17,016 bases of DNA from Nitrospira sp. (GTDB taxonomy: Bacteria > Nitrospirota > Thermodesulfovibrionia > Thermodesulfovibrionales > SM23-35): assembly GCA_016873575.1 (NCBI GenBank), contig VGWY01000028.1:1-17016 (forward strand). The letters run 5' to 3'. A model generated the notes under the pieces. The model did not search any database and had not been told where the DNA came from. It worked only from the letters and a program-made list of their open reading frames with translations. Made by a program: the position numbers and the translations under genes. This document shows, one piece after another, positions 1 to 6,787 of the stretch. Each line of letters starts with the position of its first letter. Position 1 is the first letter of the stretch.

Positions 1-176
1 TAGATCTGTTGAGACTCTCAAATCCCAGGGTAAGGCAAGGTGCTTCACTTAGACCTCCATATTCTATGCGTATGAGAACACATAAAAAAAGTACTTGACT
101 AAAATAAACCAGGGGCAAGGGGAGATTTTTCAATAATGATGCCTTACTTATGCACTTCTTAGTAATACTGTTACAT
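1..176. other. Leading stretch without a supported gene
   Basis: No gene can be supported here. One plus-strand frame is open from the window edge (position 3) to a TGA at 96-98 and would encode about 31 residues. It could be the tail of an upstream gene, but the residues match no family I recognise and the open length is within chance. The stretch between that stop and the repeat element at 177 shows no open frame, tRNA or terminator that I can see. Confidence 0.4.
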
Positions 177-304
177 TGTCATTGCGAGCCCGAAGGGCGT
201 GGCAATCTCGTCTTTGGGATTGCGGAGCCTGTTCCGAGCAAAGCGAGGAATCTCCGAGTTTGCTTCGGCTTCACCTCGCAACCGCTCTGCTCCTCGCAAT
301 GACA
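177..304. repeat. 128-bp dispersed repeat element with 12-bp terminal inverted repeats (copy 1)
   Basis: The element starts with TGTCATTGCGAG (177-188) and ends with the exact reverse complement CTCGCAATGACA (293-304). Just inside the left end is a small perfect hairpin, GCCC-GAA-GGGC (188-198), followed by GTGGCAATCTC. The same architecture returns at 9455-9591, and a short piece of it at 9991-10026, so this is a dispersed family. It encodes no protein and is best seen as a REP/MITE-like non-autonomous element. The 67-residue minus-strand frame across it is an artefact of the repeat. Whether it moves by a transposase supplied elsewhere cannot be judged from this window. Confidence 0.85.
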
Positions 305-376
305 CGTCATTTAATGCGTTTGTATTAAAAACATACATCGCTCTTGTATGGTGCATTTGAAAATTCATAAACATGT

Positions 377-404
377 TTTATACAAATTCGATTTAAGGTA
401 TAAT
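377..404 (+). promoter_or_regulatory. Likely sigma-70 promoter of the kdsC-pgsA operon
   Basis: A perfect TATAAT -10 box lies at 399-404. Sixteen bases upstream is TTTATA (377-382), which matches four of six positions of TTGACA. This is the only good promoter in the gap between the repeat element and kdsC. Transcription would begin near 411, leaving a leader of roughly 45 bases before the ATG at 458. Confidence 0.5.
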
Positions 405-457
405 TCTCGTATGCTGAAATACACCAATCCCAGCACATGCGTACGTGAAATTATACG

Positions 458-1045
458 ATGAAAAAGGAAGGAAAAGAAATCGAAAAAAGTCAGCAAAACA
501 TATTTAGAAGTAAATCTCAAAAAAGACTTCTTGAGATTGCAAAAAATATAAAACTCCTTATCCTTGATGTTGACGGTGTACTTACAGATGGGAGTATTAT
601 CCTTGACAACAAGGACAATGAGTTTAAGGTATTTCATGTGCGTGACGGTCATGGCATAAAGATGATCCTACGTGCCGGGATTCATGTTGCCATCATTACA
701 GGCAGGTATTCAAAGGTTGTTGAACGAAGGGCAAAGGAGCTTGGTATTTCTGAGGTCATGCAGCAGTGTTTTGACAAGAGGGTAGCGTATCGCTACTTTC
801 TTGAAAAATATTCGCTTCACGATGAAGAAGTTGCATTTGTTGGGGATGACATTGTTGATATTCCTCTTTTGAAGATGGCAGGTTTTTCGGTTGCTGTTGC
901 AGACGCTCCGGATGAGGTTAAGGCTGCAGCAATGATGACAACGAAAAACAGAGGTGGCAGGGGAGCTGTCAGAGAGATATGCGACTTCCTTCTTAAGTCA
1001 AAAGGACTCTGGGCAAAGATAATCAATGAGTACGCTCAAACTTAA
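458..1045 (+). CDS. kdsC: 3-deoxy-D-manno-octulosonate 8-phosphate phosphatase (KdsC family)
   Basis: This 195-residue HAD-superfamily hydrolase removes the phosphate from KDO-8-phosphate, giving free KDO for lipid A/LPS core assembly in the cytoplasm. HAD motif I is DVDGVLTDG at residues 37-45, with D37 as the expected nucleophile and D39 as the acid/base. Motif II is the IITGR stretch near residue 80. Motif IV is VGDDIVDIPLL near residue 130, where the aspartates bind Mg2+. The RGGRGAVRE stretch near the C-terminus is characteristic of KdsC. There is no C-terminal cap domain, as expected for this tetrameric C0-type family. The 36 residues before motif I are longer than usual, but 458 is the only ATG, GTG or TTG in frame after the stop at 446-448. 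No clear Shine-Dalgarno is visible. The 3' end overlaps pgsA by 20 bases, implying co-transcription. Confidence 0.93.
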   Translation: MKKEGKEIEKSQQNIFRSKSQKRLLEIAKNIKLLILDVDGVLTDGSIILDNKDNEFKVFHVRDGHGIKMILRAGIHVAIITGRYSKVVERRAKELGISEVMQQCFDKRVAYRYFLEKYSLHDEEVAFVGDDIVDIPLLKMAGFSVAVADAPDEVKAAAMMTTKNRGGRGAVREICDFLLKSKGLWAKIINEYAQT

Positions 1046-1559
1046 TCTCCCAACAGTACTCACCCTGAGCAGGATTGTTCTTATCCCTGTCTTTGTCATT
1101 ACTGTCTATCATCATCCTGTATTTGGTGCATTTGTATTCAGCCTTGCCTCACTCACAGATTTCCTTGATGGGTATCTTGCAAGGCGTTCAGGCGAGATTA
1201 CAAAGTTTGGTATTATACTCGACCCTATTGCTGACAAATTCCTGGTAATATCTGCCTTAGTTGTGCTTGTTGATATGGAAAGACTCCCCGCATGGATAGC
1301 GATTGTTATTATTGTAAGGGAATTCCTTGTAACAGGCCTGCGGGCAGTTGCCTTTTCAAAGGATATCATCATCCCTGCAGAGATGGGCGGCAAGATAAAG
1401 ACGACTGCACAGTTCGCAGCGATTCTATGTCTTATCCTCATGGAGAGTATCTTTAATATTGATCTTTACGATGTCGGTTTGGTCCTCATCTGGATAGCCC
1501 TTGTGCTCTCTATTATCTCGGGTATCCAGTATACGGTTTCCTTCTGGAGGAAGATATAA
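1026..1559 (+). CDS. pgsA: CDP-diacylglycerol-glycerol-3-phosphate 3-phosphatidyltransferase
   Basis: This 177-residue integral membrane enzyme transfers the phosphatidyl group from CDP-diacylglycerol to glycerol-3-phosphate, the committed step toward phosphatidylglycerol and cardiolipin. The CDP-alcohol phosphatidyltransferase signature is complete: D45-xx-D48-G49-xx-A52-R53-x8-G62-xxx-D66-xxx-D70, with the four aspartates that bind the metals. Several hydrophobic helices surround it, and the N-terminal NLPTVLTLSRI segment is typical of PgsA rather than of the cardiolipin- or phosphatidylserine-synthase branches. The length is normal. The ATG lies inside the end of kdsC with a 20-base overlap, so translation is probably coupled. 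Together with plsY downstream it gives the region a phospholipid theme. Confidence 0.93.
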   Translation: MSTLKLNLPTVLTLSRIVLIPVFVITVYHHPVFGAFVFSLASLTDFLDGYLARRSGEITKFGIILDPIADKFLVISALVVLVDMERLPAWIAIVIIVREFLVTGLRAVAFSKDIIIPAEMGGKIKTTAQFAAILCLILMESIFNIDLYDVGLVLIWIALVLSIISGIQYTVSFWRKI

Positions 1560-1637
1560 GAACAGGAACAAAGGAAAATGAAAATTGTCCTGTTTAAACA
1601 TTATACTTAAACCAACCCTCATTACAGATTGTCTGTA

Positions 1638-1698
1638 TGTCATTCCCGCTTGTCGGGAATCTTTCTTAAAGAAGGATTTCGGACAAGCCGAAATGACA
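1638..1698. repeat. 61-bp imperfect palindromic repeat (TGTCATTCCCG type)
   Basis: The arm TGTCATTCCCGCTTGTCGGG... (from 1638) pairs with the arm ending ...CGAAATGACA (to 1698). About 25 of 30 positions are complementary around a central TTAA. As RNA it would form one long hairpin between pgsA and plsY. It shares its first seven bases (TGTCATT) with the elements at 177 and 9455 but differs after that, so it belongs to a separate palindromic family. It occupies most of the 187-base gap between the two lipid genes and has no U-tract, so it is not a classical terminator. Confidence 0.8.
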
Positions 1699-1746
1699 GA
1701 AAAGTATAGAGGTATTTCCAGGTGAGAGATAAGGATTGAGGAGCAG

Positions 1747-2337
1747 ATGCACATTAAAATAGCATTACTTATACTATTTGCCTTTATCATTGGCTCGATC
1801 CCCTTTGGTGTACTCATAGCGAAGTCTAAGGGAATTGACCTTAAGCAGGTTGGAAGCAGGAATATAGGTGCAACAAATGTTTTGAGGTCACTCGGTAAAT
1901 GGGCTGCCATACTCACCCTATCGGGTGATATCCTCAAAGGCACTGCGGCGGTTGCAATTGGAAGGTATTTTGGGGTAGGGACATTGTATGAAGGACTTTT
2001 AGGATTTTCAGCGATTCTCGGGCATAATTTTTCTCTCTTCCTGAGGTTCAGGGGGGGTAAGGGGGTAGCAACCAGTTTTGGTGTGCTCGCTCTTTTTTCT
2101 CCACAAATAGCCCTTATTACATTTATAATATGGCTGGTGATTGTTTTACTGACAAGATATTCATCAGTTGGGGCACTGGTTTCATTCGGGCTCATGCCGA
2201 TAAACATGGTACTCTTTGATAATAAAGAAAAACTCTCTATTGCCCTTCTCATCACGATTCTAATCTTTCTAAGACATAAGGATAATATCCAGAGACTCAT
2301 ACAGGGAACCGAGAGAGGGGTGGGAGAGAGGCAATGA
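1747..2337 (+). CDS. plsY: Acyl-phosphate:glycerol-3-phosphate acyltransferase
   Basis: This 196-residue polytopic membrane enzyme acylates glycerol-3-phosphate at position 1 from acyl-phosphate to make lysophosphatidic acid, the first step of phospholipid synthesis in most bacteria. The family motifs are present in order: GSIPFG near residue 16, GSRNIGATNVLR near residue 36, GHNFSLFLRFRGGKGVAT near residue 91, and the C-terminal RHKDNIQRLIQGTE. The ATG is preceded by GAGGAG at 1738-1743. The gene ends in an ATGA overlap with the next gene at 2334, so the two are translationally linked. The TPR membrane protein that follows may therefore be made with the lipid enzyme, although no direct functional link is known. 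Confidence 0.95.
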   Translation: MHIKIALLILFAFIIGSIPFGVLIAKSKGIDLKQVGSRNIGATNVLRSLGKWAAILTLSGDILKGTAAVAIGRYFGVGTLYEGLLGFSAILGHNFSLFLRFRGGKGVATSFGVLALFSPQIALITFIIWLVIVLLTRYSSVGALVSFGLMPINMVLFDNKEKLSIALLITILIFLRHKDNIQRLIQGTERGVGERQ

Positions 2338-3998
2338 GAAAGATATTTCTCATATTCTTCTTATGTCTTCTTGTCCCTACTCTCTCCTTCGGGGAAGATC
2401 TGTACGAGGAGCAACTCGATAGAGGGATCAGAAACTCAGAACCTTACGCATATGTGCTTATAAAACAAGCAAAAACAAATCCCTCTGAAGCGAAAGAGAT
2501 ACTGAAAAAGGCTTTAACCTATGCTCCTGATCTTCCTGCTGTATATTTCGAATTATCAAAGGCGAGTTTCTCCTTGTCCTCAAAAGGGATATTCGAGACT
2601 ATAGATTATATGATTAAGGGGATCACAGCGTATGAGCGCAATTTCTGGTGGTCATTTACAACTGCAGGTTCCCTCTTTATGAGTTTCGTAATCTCTTTCA
2701 TCCTTGCGATGATAATAATCATTCTCATAAGACTTCCCCAGGATATATCGTTGCTTGCGCATGACATAAAAGAAATTCGGACCAAAGCAGGAATCCTGCT
2801 ATTGCTCATTTTTGCTCTCACAGGCCCCCTTCTCTTAATAGGCGGGATGCTTATTACCATCGGTTTATACATGAAGAAAGTAGACAGGGTTGTTGTTTAT
2901 CTCTATCTCCTGTTTCTTCTTATTTCACCATTGGTATTTAATACGGCTACAATGTTTTTCCAGGTATCTGCTTCGAATAAACTCAAAGCAGTTGTCCATG
3001 TGAATGAATCAAAAGATAACCAGTACGCCCTCTCTATCTTAAGGGACAGTAATGACGACATTGAGCTCTTCTCGTATGCCCTTGCCTTAAAGCGTGACGG
3101 CAGGTACACTGAGGCAATTGACATCTATAACAGGCTCATAGAAAAAAGACCAAGTCCCCAGTTATACAATAACCTTGCAAATTGTTACGTTGCGATGAAT
3201 GAGATGGAAAAGGCAAAAAAGGTATACATGAAATCAATTGAGATGAAACCTATCCCTTCCGCAGTGTATAACCTCAGTCAGGTATGGAGAGAAACATTTG
3301 ATTTTGAGAAAGGTGATGAATATATTTCCTATGCACAGAGGCTGGATCGGAATGCTGTGTCGAGGTTCAGGACAATATTTGGCAGGAATCCAAACAGGTT
3401 CGTTATTGATGAGGTCATACCTTCATCTACTTTCTGGAAATATTCTCACGAAAGAACAGCAGACAACTTAACCATGGGCTTGTCAATCGCACCTATCTCT
3501 TTCATACCTGTTGCCTCGATTTCTTTCATGATTCTTTTCGCCATCTTGACCAAACGTATAAAACACAGGGCGTTCAGATGCAAGAAGTGTGGAACCATCC
3601 TCTGTAATATCTGTGAAAAACGGATTTTATGGGACCAGATGTGTCCAATATGTTACCGCTCATTAATAAAACTCGATGAACTCGATGCAAGAGAGCGTGT
3701 TTCAAGGTTGCTCACTGTTTACGATTATCAGACGAAGAACCGGAATACCATAAAGGCTCTCTCCTTTATACTCCCCGGATCAGCCCAAATATATACAGGG
3801 AATATCATGTCTGGTTTCCTCTTTCTATGGCCCTTCCTGGTTTTCCTTTTTATTCTTGTTACCAATTCGATCTTTATCATGGAGACATCATATTTTTCAC
3901 ACCTCTGGTTAAATGTGAGTTCAGTCCTCCTCATGGCCATAGTCTTCTTTGTATCAAATATCATAACGCAACGGAGGCTTGCAAAAGGATGGCTTTAA
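2334..3998 (+). CDS. TPR-repeat membrane protein with six-cysteine zinc-ribbon-like cluster
   Basis: This 554-residue protein has no firm functional name. Residues 1-20 look like a signal sequence ending before GEDLYEE. A helical-repeat segment follows (about 35-85), then three membrane segments between about 95 and 215. A soluble block with two to three TPR units spans about 241-345, with FSYALALKRDGRYTEAIDIY and YNNLANCYVAMNEMEKAKKV typical of the motif. Another membrane segment lies near 375-400. A cysteine cluster C416-xx-C419-x4-C424-xx-C427-x9-C437-xx-C440 looks like a zinc-binding ribbon facing the cytoplasm. The C-terminus has an LPGSAQIYTG turn and two or three more helices, resembling TM2-type domains. 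The layout suggests a membrane scaffold. It overlaps plsY by ATGA and the next gene by 10 bases. Confidence 0.75.
   Translation: MRKIFLIFFLCLLVPTLSFGEDLYEEQLDRGIRNSEPYAYVLIKQAKTNPSEAKEILKKALTYAPDLPAVYFELSKASFSLSSKGIFETIDYMIKGITAYERNFWWSFTTAGSLFMSFVISFILAMIIIILIRLPQDISLLAHDIKEIRTKAGILLLLIFALTGPLLLIGGMLITIGLYMKKVDRVVVYLYLLFLLISPLVFNTATMFFQVSASNKLKAVVHVNESKDNQYALSILRDSNDDIELFSYALALKRDGRYTEAIDIYNRLIEKRPSPQLYNNLANCYVAMNEMEKAKKVYMKSIEMKPIPSAVYNLSQVWRETFDFEKGDEYISYAQRLDRNAVSRFRTIFGRNPNRFVIDEVIPSSTFWKYSHERTADNLTMGLSIAPISFIPVASISFMILFAILTKRIKHRAFRCKKCGTILCNICEKRILWDQMCPICYRSLIKLDELDARERVSRLLTVYDYQTKNRNTIKALSFILPGSAQIYTGNIMSGFLFLWPFLVFLFILVTNSIFIMETSYFSHLWLNVSSVLLMAIVFFVSNIITQRRLAKGWL
3973..3977 (+). 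promoter_or_regulatory. GGAGG ribosome binding site setting the start of the DUF4388 gene
   Basis: GGAGG sits 11 bases before the ATG at 3989, inside the end of the TPR gene. It supports 3989 over the more upstream ATG at 3827 in the same frame. The segment 3827-3988 lies wholly inside the TPR gene and translates to residues unlike any DUF4388 N-terminus. Confidence 0.6.
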
Positions 3999-5038
3999 AG
4001 GGTTCGTTAAAAGATTTCGGGATTGCTGATATCCTTCAGTTAATTTATTTCCAGAAAAAGACCGGCATGCTCACCATTGAAGGGAAAATGGACAGTGTAA
4101 AACTCCTGTTTATTGACGGAAATATTGTAGGTGCAGAGTCAAAAAGACGTATAGAGGCAAACCGTCTGGGTAAAGTGCTTGTGAAAAAAGGACTTATAAG
4201 GGAAGAACAACTACAGTCAGTGCTTATGGAACAGCGGAAAACAGGTGCAAAACTTGGCAACATCCTCTTAAGGAGGAGGCTTGTCGAACAAAGCCACCTG
4301 CAGGAAATCATTACAGGTCAGATTACGGAGACCGTAATTCAGATATTTAGCTGGAAACAGGGAATCTACGAATTTATACCACACACAATCTCTTCAGACA
4401 CAGATATCCCCATATTTATTGATACACAACAGTTACTCATGGAAGGGTTGAGAATAGTCGATGAGTGGTCCCTTATCGAGGGGAAATTAACACTCGACAG
4501 CGTCTTTACGAAAAGTGCCTTGGTTGTTACAGATTTGACAAAAGATGAGGAAGAGATAATTTCACTCGTCGATGGAGAGAATGATGTCAGTACCATCATA
4601 GATATCAGCGGGAAAGATGACTTTCTGATATCAAAGACCCTCGTATCTCTCATGGAAAAAGGTGCGATAGAACCAAAAGAAGCAGCACCTGTTGTTACAG
4701 AGGCGATTCAAGCAGAAAGAAAAAAACCCATGCCATCATATAATGTTCTCCTTGTTTTCATTTTTGTAGCTTCATTCATGCTTTCCTTGTTACCTGTTTT
4801 TTTGAATAAAAATACCATGTTCAAGAAATTCGATGCTTCAGAGACAATTGAAGACATCAGATTCAAAATAGAGGCTTACAAATTCGAACACGGTTCATAT
4901 CCTAAAACACTGGATGTTATTTCAAAGGGAAAAGACCCATGGGGAAACCCTTTTCTTTATAACTATAGTAATAATTCATTCATCATTCTGAGTACCGGGG
5001 CAGATGGTAAGGAAGGGACAGCAGACGACATCTACTAA
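3989..5038 (+). CDS. DUF4388 protein with C-terminal GspG-like pseudopilin domain
   Basis: This 349-residue protein begins MALKGSLKDFGIADILQL, the hallmark of DUF4388 (PatA-type N-terminal) domains often found with two-component or gliding/motility regulators. Residues about 58-95 (LGKVLVKKGLIREEQL... TGAKLGNILL) resemble the N-terminal fold of GspE/PilB secretion ATPases. A winged-helix-like stretch at about 190-230 (TKDEEEIISLVDGENDV...) comes next. One membrane segment lies at about 251-272. The last 65 residues carry a type II secretion major pseudopilin C-terminus: HGSYPKTL, DPWGNPF, then STGADGKEGTADDIY, which resembles the calcium-binding loop of GspG. There is no prepilin peptidase site before the membrane helix, so this is probably not a secreted pilin. 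It overlaps the TPR gene by 10 bases and likely works with it at the inner membrane. Confidence 0.8.
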   Translation: MALKGSLKDFGIADILQLIYFQKKTGMLTIEGKMDSVKLLFIDGNIVGAESKRRIEANRLGKVLVKKGLIREEQLQSVLMEQRKTGAKLGNILLRRRLVEQSHLQEIITGQITETVIQIFSWKQGIYEFIPHTISSDTDIPIFIDTQQLLMEGLRIVDEWSLIEGKLTLDSVFTKSALVVTDLTKDEEEIISLVDGENDVSTIIDISGKDDFLISKTLVSLMEKGAIEPKEAAPVVTEAIQAERKKPMPSYNVLLVFIFVASFMLSLLPVFLNKNTMFKKFDASETIEDIRFKIEAYKFEHGSYPKTLDVISKGKDPWGNPFLYNYSNNSFIILSTGADGKEGTADDIY

Positions 5039-5050
5039 GAGTACCACGTT

Positions 5051-5854
5051 ATGATCGAAAAAAGAGCTGTTGTCCTCCTCAGCGGCGGAATTGATTCATC
5101 AACCACACTTGCAGTTGCAAAATCTGAAAGTCTTGAATTATATGCCCTGAGTTTTGATTACAACCAGAGGCACAAAAGGGAGCTTGCGTCTGCACAGATG
5201 GTTGCAGAGAGCCTTGGTGTTAAAAAGCATCTCATAATAAAATTTGACTTGCGGGAAATTGGAGGCTCAGCACTGACATCGGAGATGGAAGTCCCTAAAG
5301 ACCGTGAATCGTTCAGCGTTCAGCGTTCAGCGTTCAGCGAAAAACTCCAAACTCCAAACTCCAAACTAATTCCTGCCACTTATGTTCCTGCTCGCAACAC
5401 AATCTTTCTCTCCTTTGCCCTTGCATGGGCAGAGGTCATTGAAGCAGAGAATATTTTTATCGGTGCAAATGCCATAGACTACAGCGGTTATCCAGACTGC
5501 AGACCAGAGTATCTGAAGGCATTTGAGGATATGGCAAATCTTGCAACAAAGGCATCTGTTGAAGGTAAATTAAGGTTTATGATAAGGGCCCCTCTTATAT
5601 CAATGAAAAAATCAGAGATAATTAAAAAGGGGATGGAATTGGGACTTGATTACTCATTGACATGGAGCTGCTATGACCCACAGCCTGCTAATCCCCCCCT
5701 ACCCCCCTTTACTAAAGGGGGGCGTGGGGGGATTAATAACTCAGAACTCGGAACTCAGAACTCCGAACTCATCCCATGCGGAAGATGTGATAGTTGTCTC
5801 TTCAGGTCGAAGGGATTTGAAGAAGCAGGGATAAAAGACCCTTTGCTTAAGTGA
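5051..5854 (+). CDS. queC: 7-cyano-7-deazaguanine synthase with two repeat-derived insertions
   Basis: This ATP-dependent enzyme converts 7-carboxy-7-deazaguanine to preQ0 in queuosine biosynthesis. The PP-loop SGGIDSS is at residues 11-17. SFDYNQRHKREL, TYVPARNTIFLS and the YPDCRPEY substrate stretch are all as in QueC. The zinc site is C207 (WSCYDPQ) plus C243, C246 and C249 (PCGRCDSC). At 267 residues it is longer than the usual 220-230. The excess is two low-complexity insertions: residues about 87-106, from heptamer tandem repeats, and residues about 213-241, from a GC-rich palindrome plus more heptamers. The second lies between the first zinc cysteine and the CxxCxxC triplet, where ordinary QueC has only a few residues. 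The frame remains open, so the protein is probably functional with extra loops. The start has only a weak TAAGAG upstream. Confidence 0.92.
   Translation: MIEKRAVVLLSGGIDSSTTLAVAKSESLELYALSFDYNQRHKRELASAQMVAESLGVKKHLIIKFDLREIGGSALTSEMEVPKDRESFSVQRSAFSEKLQTPNSKLIPATYVPARNTIFLSFALAWAEVIEAENIFIGANAIDYSGYPDCRPEYLKAFEDMANLATKASVEGKLRFMIRAPLISMKKSEIIKKGMELGLDYSLTWSCYDPQPANPPLPPFTKGGRGGINNSELGTQNSELIPCGRCDSCLFRSKGFEEAGIKDPLLK
5311..5367 (+). repeat. Two adjacent heptamer tandem arrays inside queC
   Basis: Four exact copies of GTTCAGC run from 5311 to 5338. After three bases come three exact copies of AAACTCC plus a partial one (5342-5367). Both have period 7, so the reading frame shifts in every unit and the encoded residues do not look repetitive. 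The encoded segment (FSVQRSAFSEK...) falls in a linker of QueC ahead of TYVPARNT, where family members vary. Confidence 0.9.
5689..5735. repeat. GC-rich inverted repeat inside queC
   Basis: Two 22-base arms (5689-5710 and 5714-5735) pair at 19 of 22 positions around a 3-base ACT loop. The arms are runs of C and G flanked by TAAT/ATTA. Translated it gives NPPLPPFTKGGRGGI, a residue pattern I have seen at repeat insertions in other bacterial genomes. The hairpin would also form strongly in the queC mRNA. Confidence 0.9.
5738..5772 (+). repeat. Third heptamer array inside queC (AACTCNG units)
   Basis: Five consecutive 7-base units run AACTCAG, AACTCGG, AACTCAG, AACTCCG, AACTCAT. The array directly follows the palindrome at 5689-5735 and ends five bases before the codon for zinc ligand C243. 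The units differ at one or two positions, so this array looks older than the exact GTTCAGC array at 5311. Confidence 0.88.
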
Positions 5855-6786
5855 ACCACTTGAAGCCACCCATAAAACTCAGGGGCCATCACCTCATATG
5901 CCTCCATTTCTTTATAGGAGAAGGTTACAATGTTGAATTTGTAGCACATCTCAGCGAAATCGTAAAAAGAGCAGAGGCTGGAGATAAAATAGAGGTTTGT
6001 TCAGGGGCAGACGATGTCTGCAAAAGATGTCCTTATCTGAAAGATGACAAGTGCATGTATGACAAAAATGCTGATCCTGAGATACAAGAGATGGACAGAA
6101 GGGCAATAGAATTACTAAGGTTAAAAATGGCAGAAAGAGTTAATTGGATTGATATAAAAAAACGGATTCCAGGGATACTCTATGAATGGTCAAGAAACTA
6201 TTGTAATGATTGCGATTGGCGAAAGGCATGTGAGAAAAAGGTTAGGGTAAATAAATTTAAGGTTAATTTTGATGAAATCCAGAAAGCTATGGAGGATACT
6301 GTACGGGATTCATTCGACTACTTTCTTGACCTGGAGACAGGTGAGGTTATAGCCCTTTCAGAAGAGGTCCTGAGCGAGGTTCAGTCAAGCCTGTATGAAG
6401 GAGATTATGATGAATTAGAAGATGGTATAGAGTCTATAGAATTTGATAAAGAGCCTGACCTGCCTTATTGGATGGAAGACGAATTAGAACTTGCAATGGA
6501 AGTACTCCTTGATGAAGATGGCCAATATCTCCGTATCCCGGAAAGAAAATCCGCAGAGGCACACAAGGTCATGACAGAGTTTATAGAAACGGTTACTGAT
6601 CCAGTTCTCAAAGAAGAACTTGCCACCGCCCTGAATGGGAAGGGGGCGTTCAGGAGATTCAAAGATGTCCTACTTGATTATCCAAAGGAAAGAAAAAGAT
6701 GGCATGGCTATAATGCAAAGGCAATGAAAAAGGTGATCACCGAATGGCTGGAATCTATAGAGGTGCGATCAGAAAAGGAGTGGTGA
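5851..6786 (+). CDS. DUF1284-UPF0158 domain fusion protein, function unknown
   Basis: This 311-residue protein starts with GTG, the GTGA overlapping the queC stop by four bases, so the two are co-translated. Residues 1 to about 135 are a DUF1284 domain: LRGHHLICLHFFIGEGY near the N-terminus, then CxGADDVCKRCPYLKDDKC and YCNDCDWRKAC. These eight or so cysteines could bind a metal or iron-sulfur cluster. Residues about 140-295 match the UPF0158 family: DSFDYFLDLETGEVI, a very acidic middle, LRIPERKSAEAHKVM, and the C-terminal ALNGKGAFRRFKDVL followed by RWHGYNA. Both families are normally separate and uncharacterised. Their fusion suggests a joint role, but neither sequence reveals a reaction. 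Confidence 0.82.
   Translation: MNHLKPPIKLRGHHLICLHFFIGEGYNVEFVAHLSEIVKRAEAGDKIEVCSGADDVCKRCPYLKDDKCMYDKNADPEIQEMDRRAIELLRLKMAERVNWIDIKKRIPGILYEWSRNYCNDCDWRKACEKKVRVNKFKVNFDEIQKAMEDTVRDSFDYFLDLETGEVIALSEEVLSEVQSSLYEGDYDELEDGIESIEFDKEPDLPYWMEDELELAMEVLLDEDGQYLRIPERKSAEAHKVMTEFIETVTDPVLKEELATALNGKGAFRRFKDVLLDYPKERKRWHGYNAKAMKKVITEWLESIEVRSEKEW
6775..6780 (+). promoter_or_regulatory. AAGGAG ribosome binding site supporting a TTG start
   Basis: AAGGAG lies seven bases before the TTG at 6788, inside the final codons of the DUF1284-UPF0158 gene. This spacing supports TTG as the start codon of the nuclease gene. The encoded N-terminus (ILKFLGGTKTVTGSCF) is exactly where family members begin. Confidence 0.7.
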
Positions 6787-6787
6787 T

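Noticed and set aside
171..374. 67-residue minus-strand reading frame at the left end
   Set aside because: It is translated repeat element copy 1; the same kind of frame appears on both strands at copy 2.
1425..2300. Long 291-residue minus-strand frame over pgsA-plsY
   Set aside because: It runs antisense through plsY, whose product is unmistakable, and shows no recognisable domain or ribosome binding site.
3827..3988. Upstream extension of the DUF4388 gene to an ATG at 3827
   Set aside because: The extra 54 codons lie wholly inside the TPR gene in another frame, have an unlikely composition, and the family begins at MALKGSL, where GGAGG is correctly placed.
5311..5772. CRISPR-like repeats
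   Set aside because: The units are seven bases long, contiguous and without spacers, and lie inside a coding gene.
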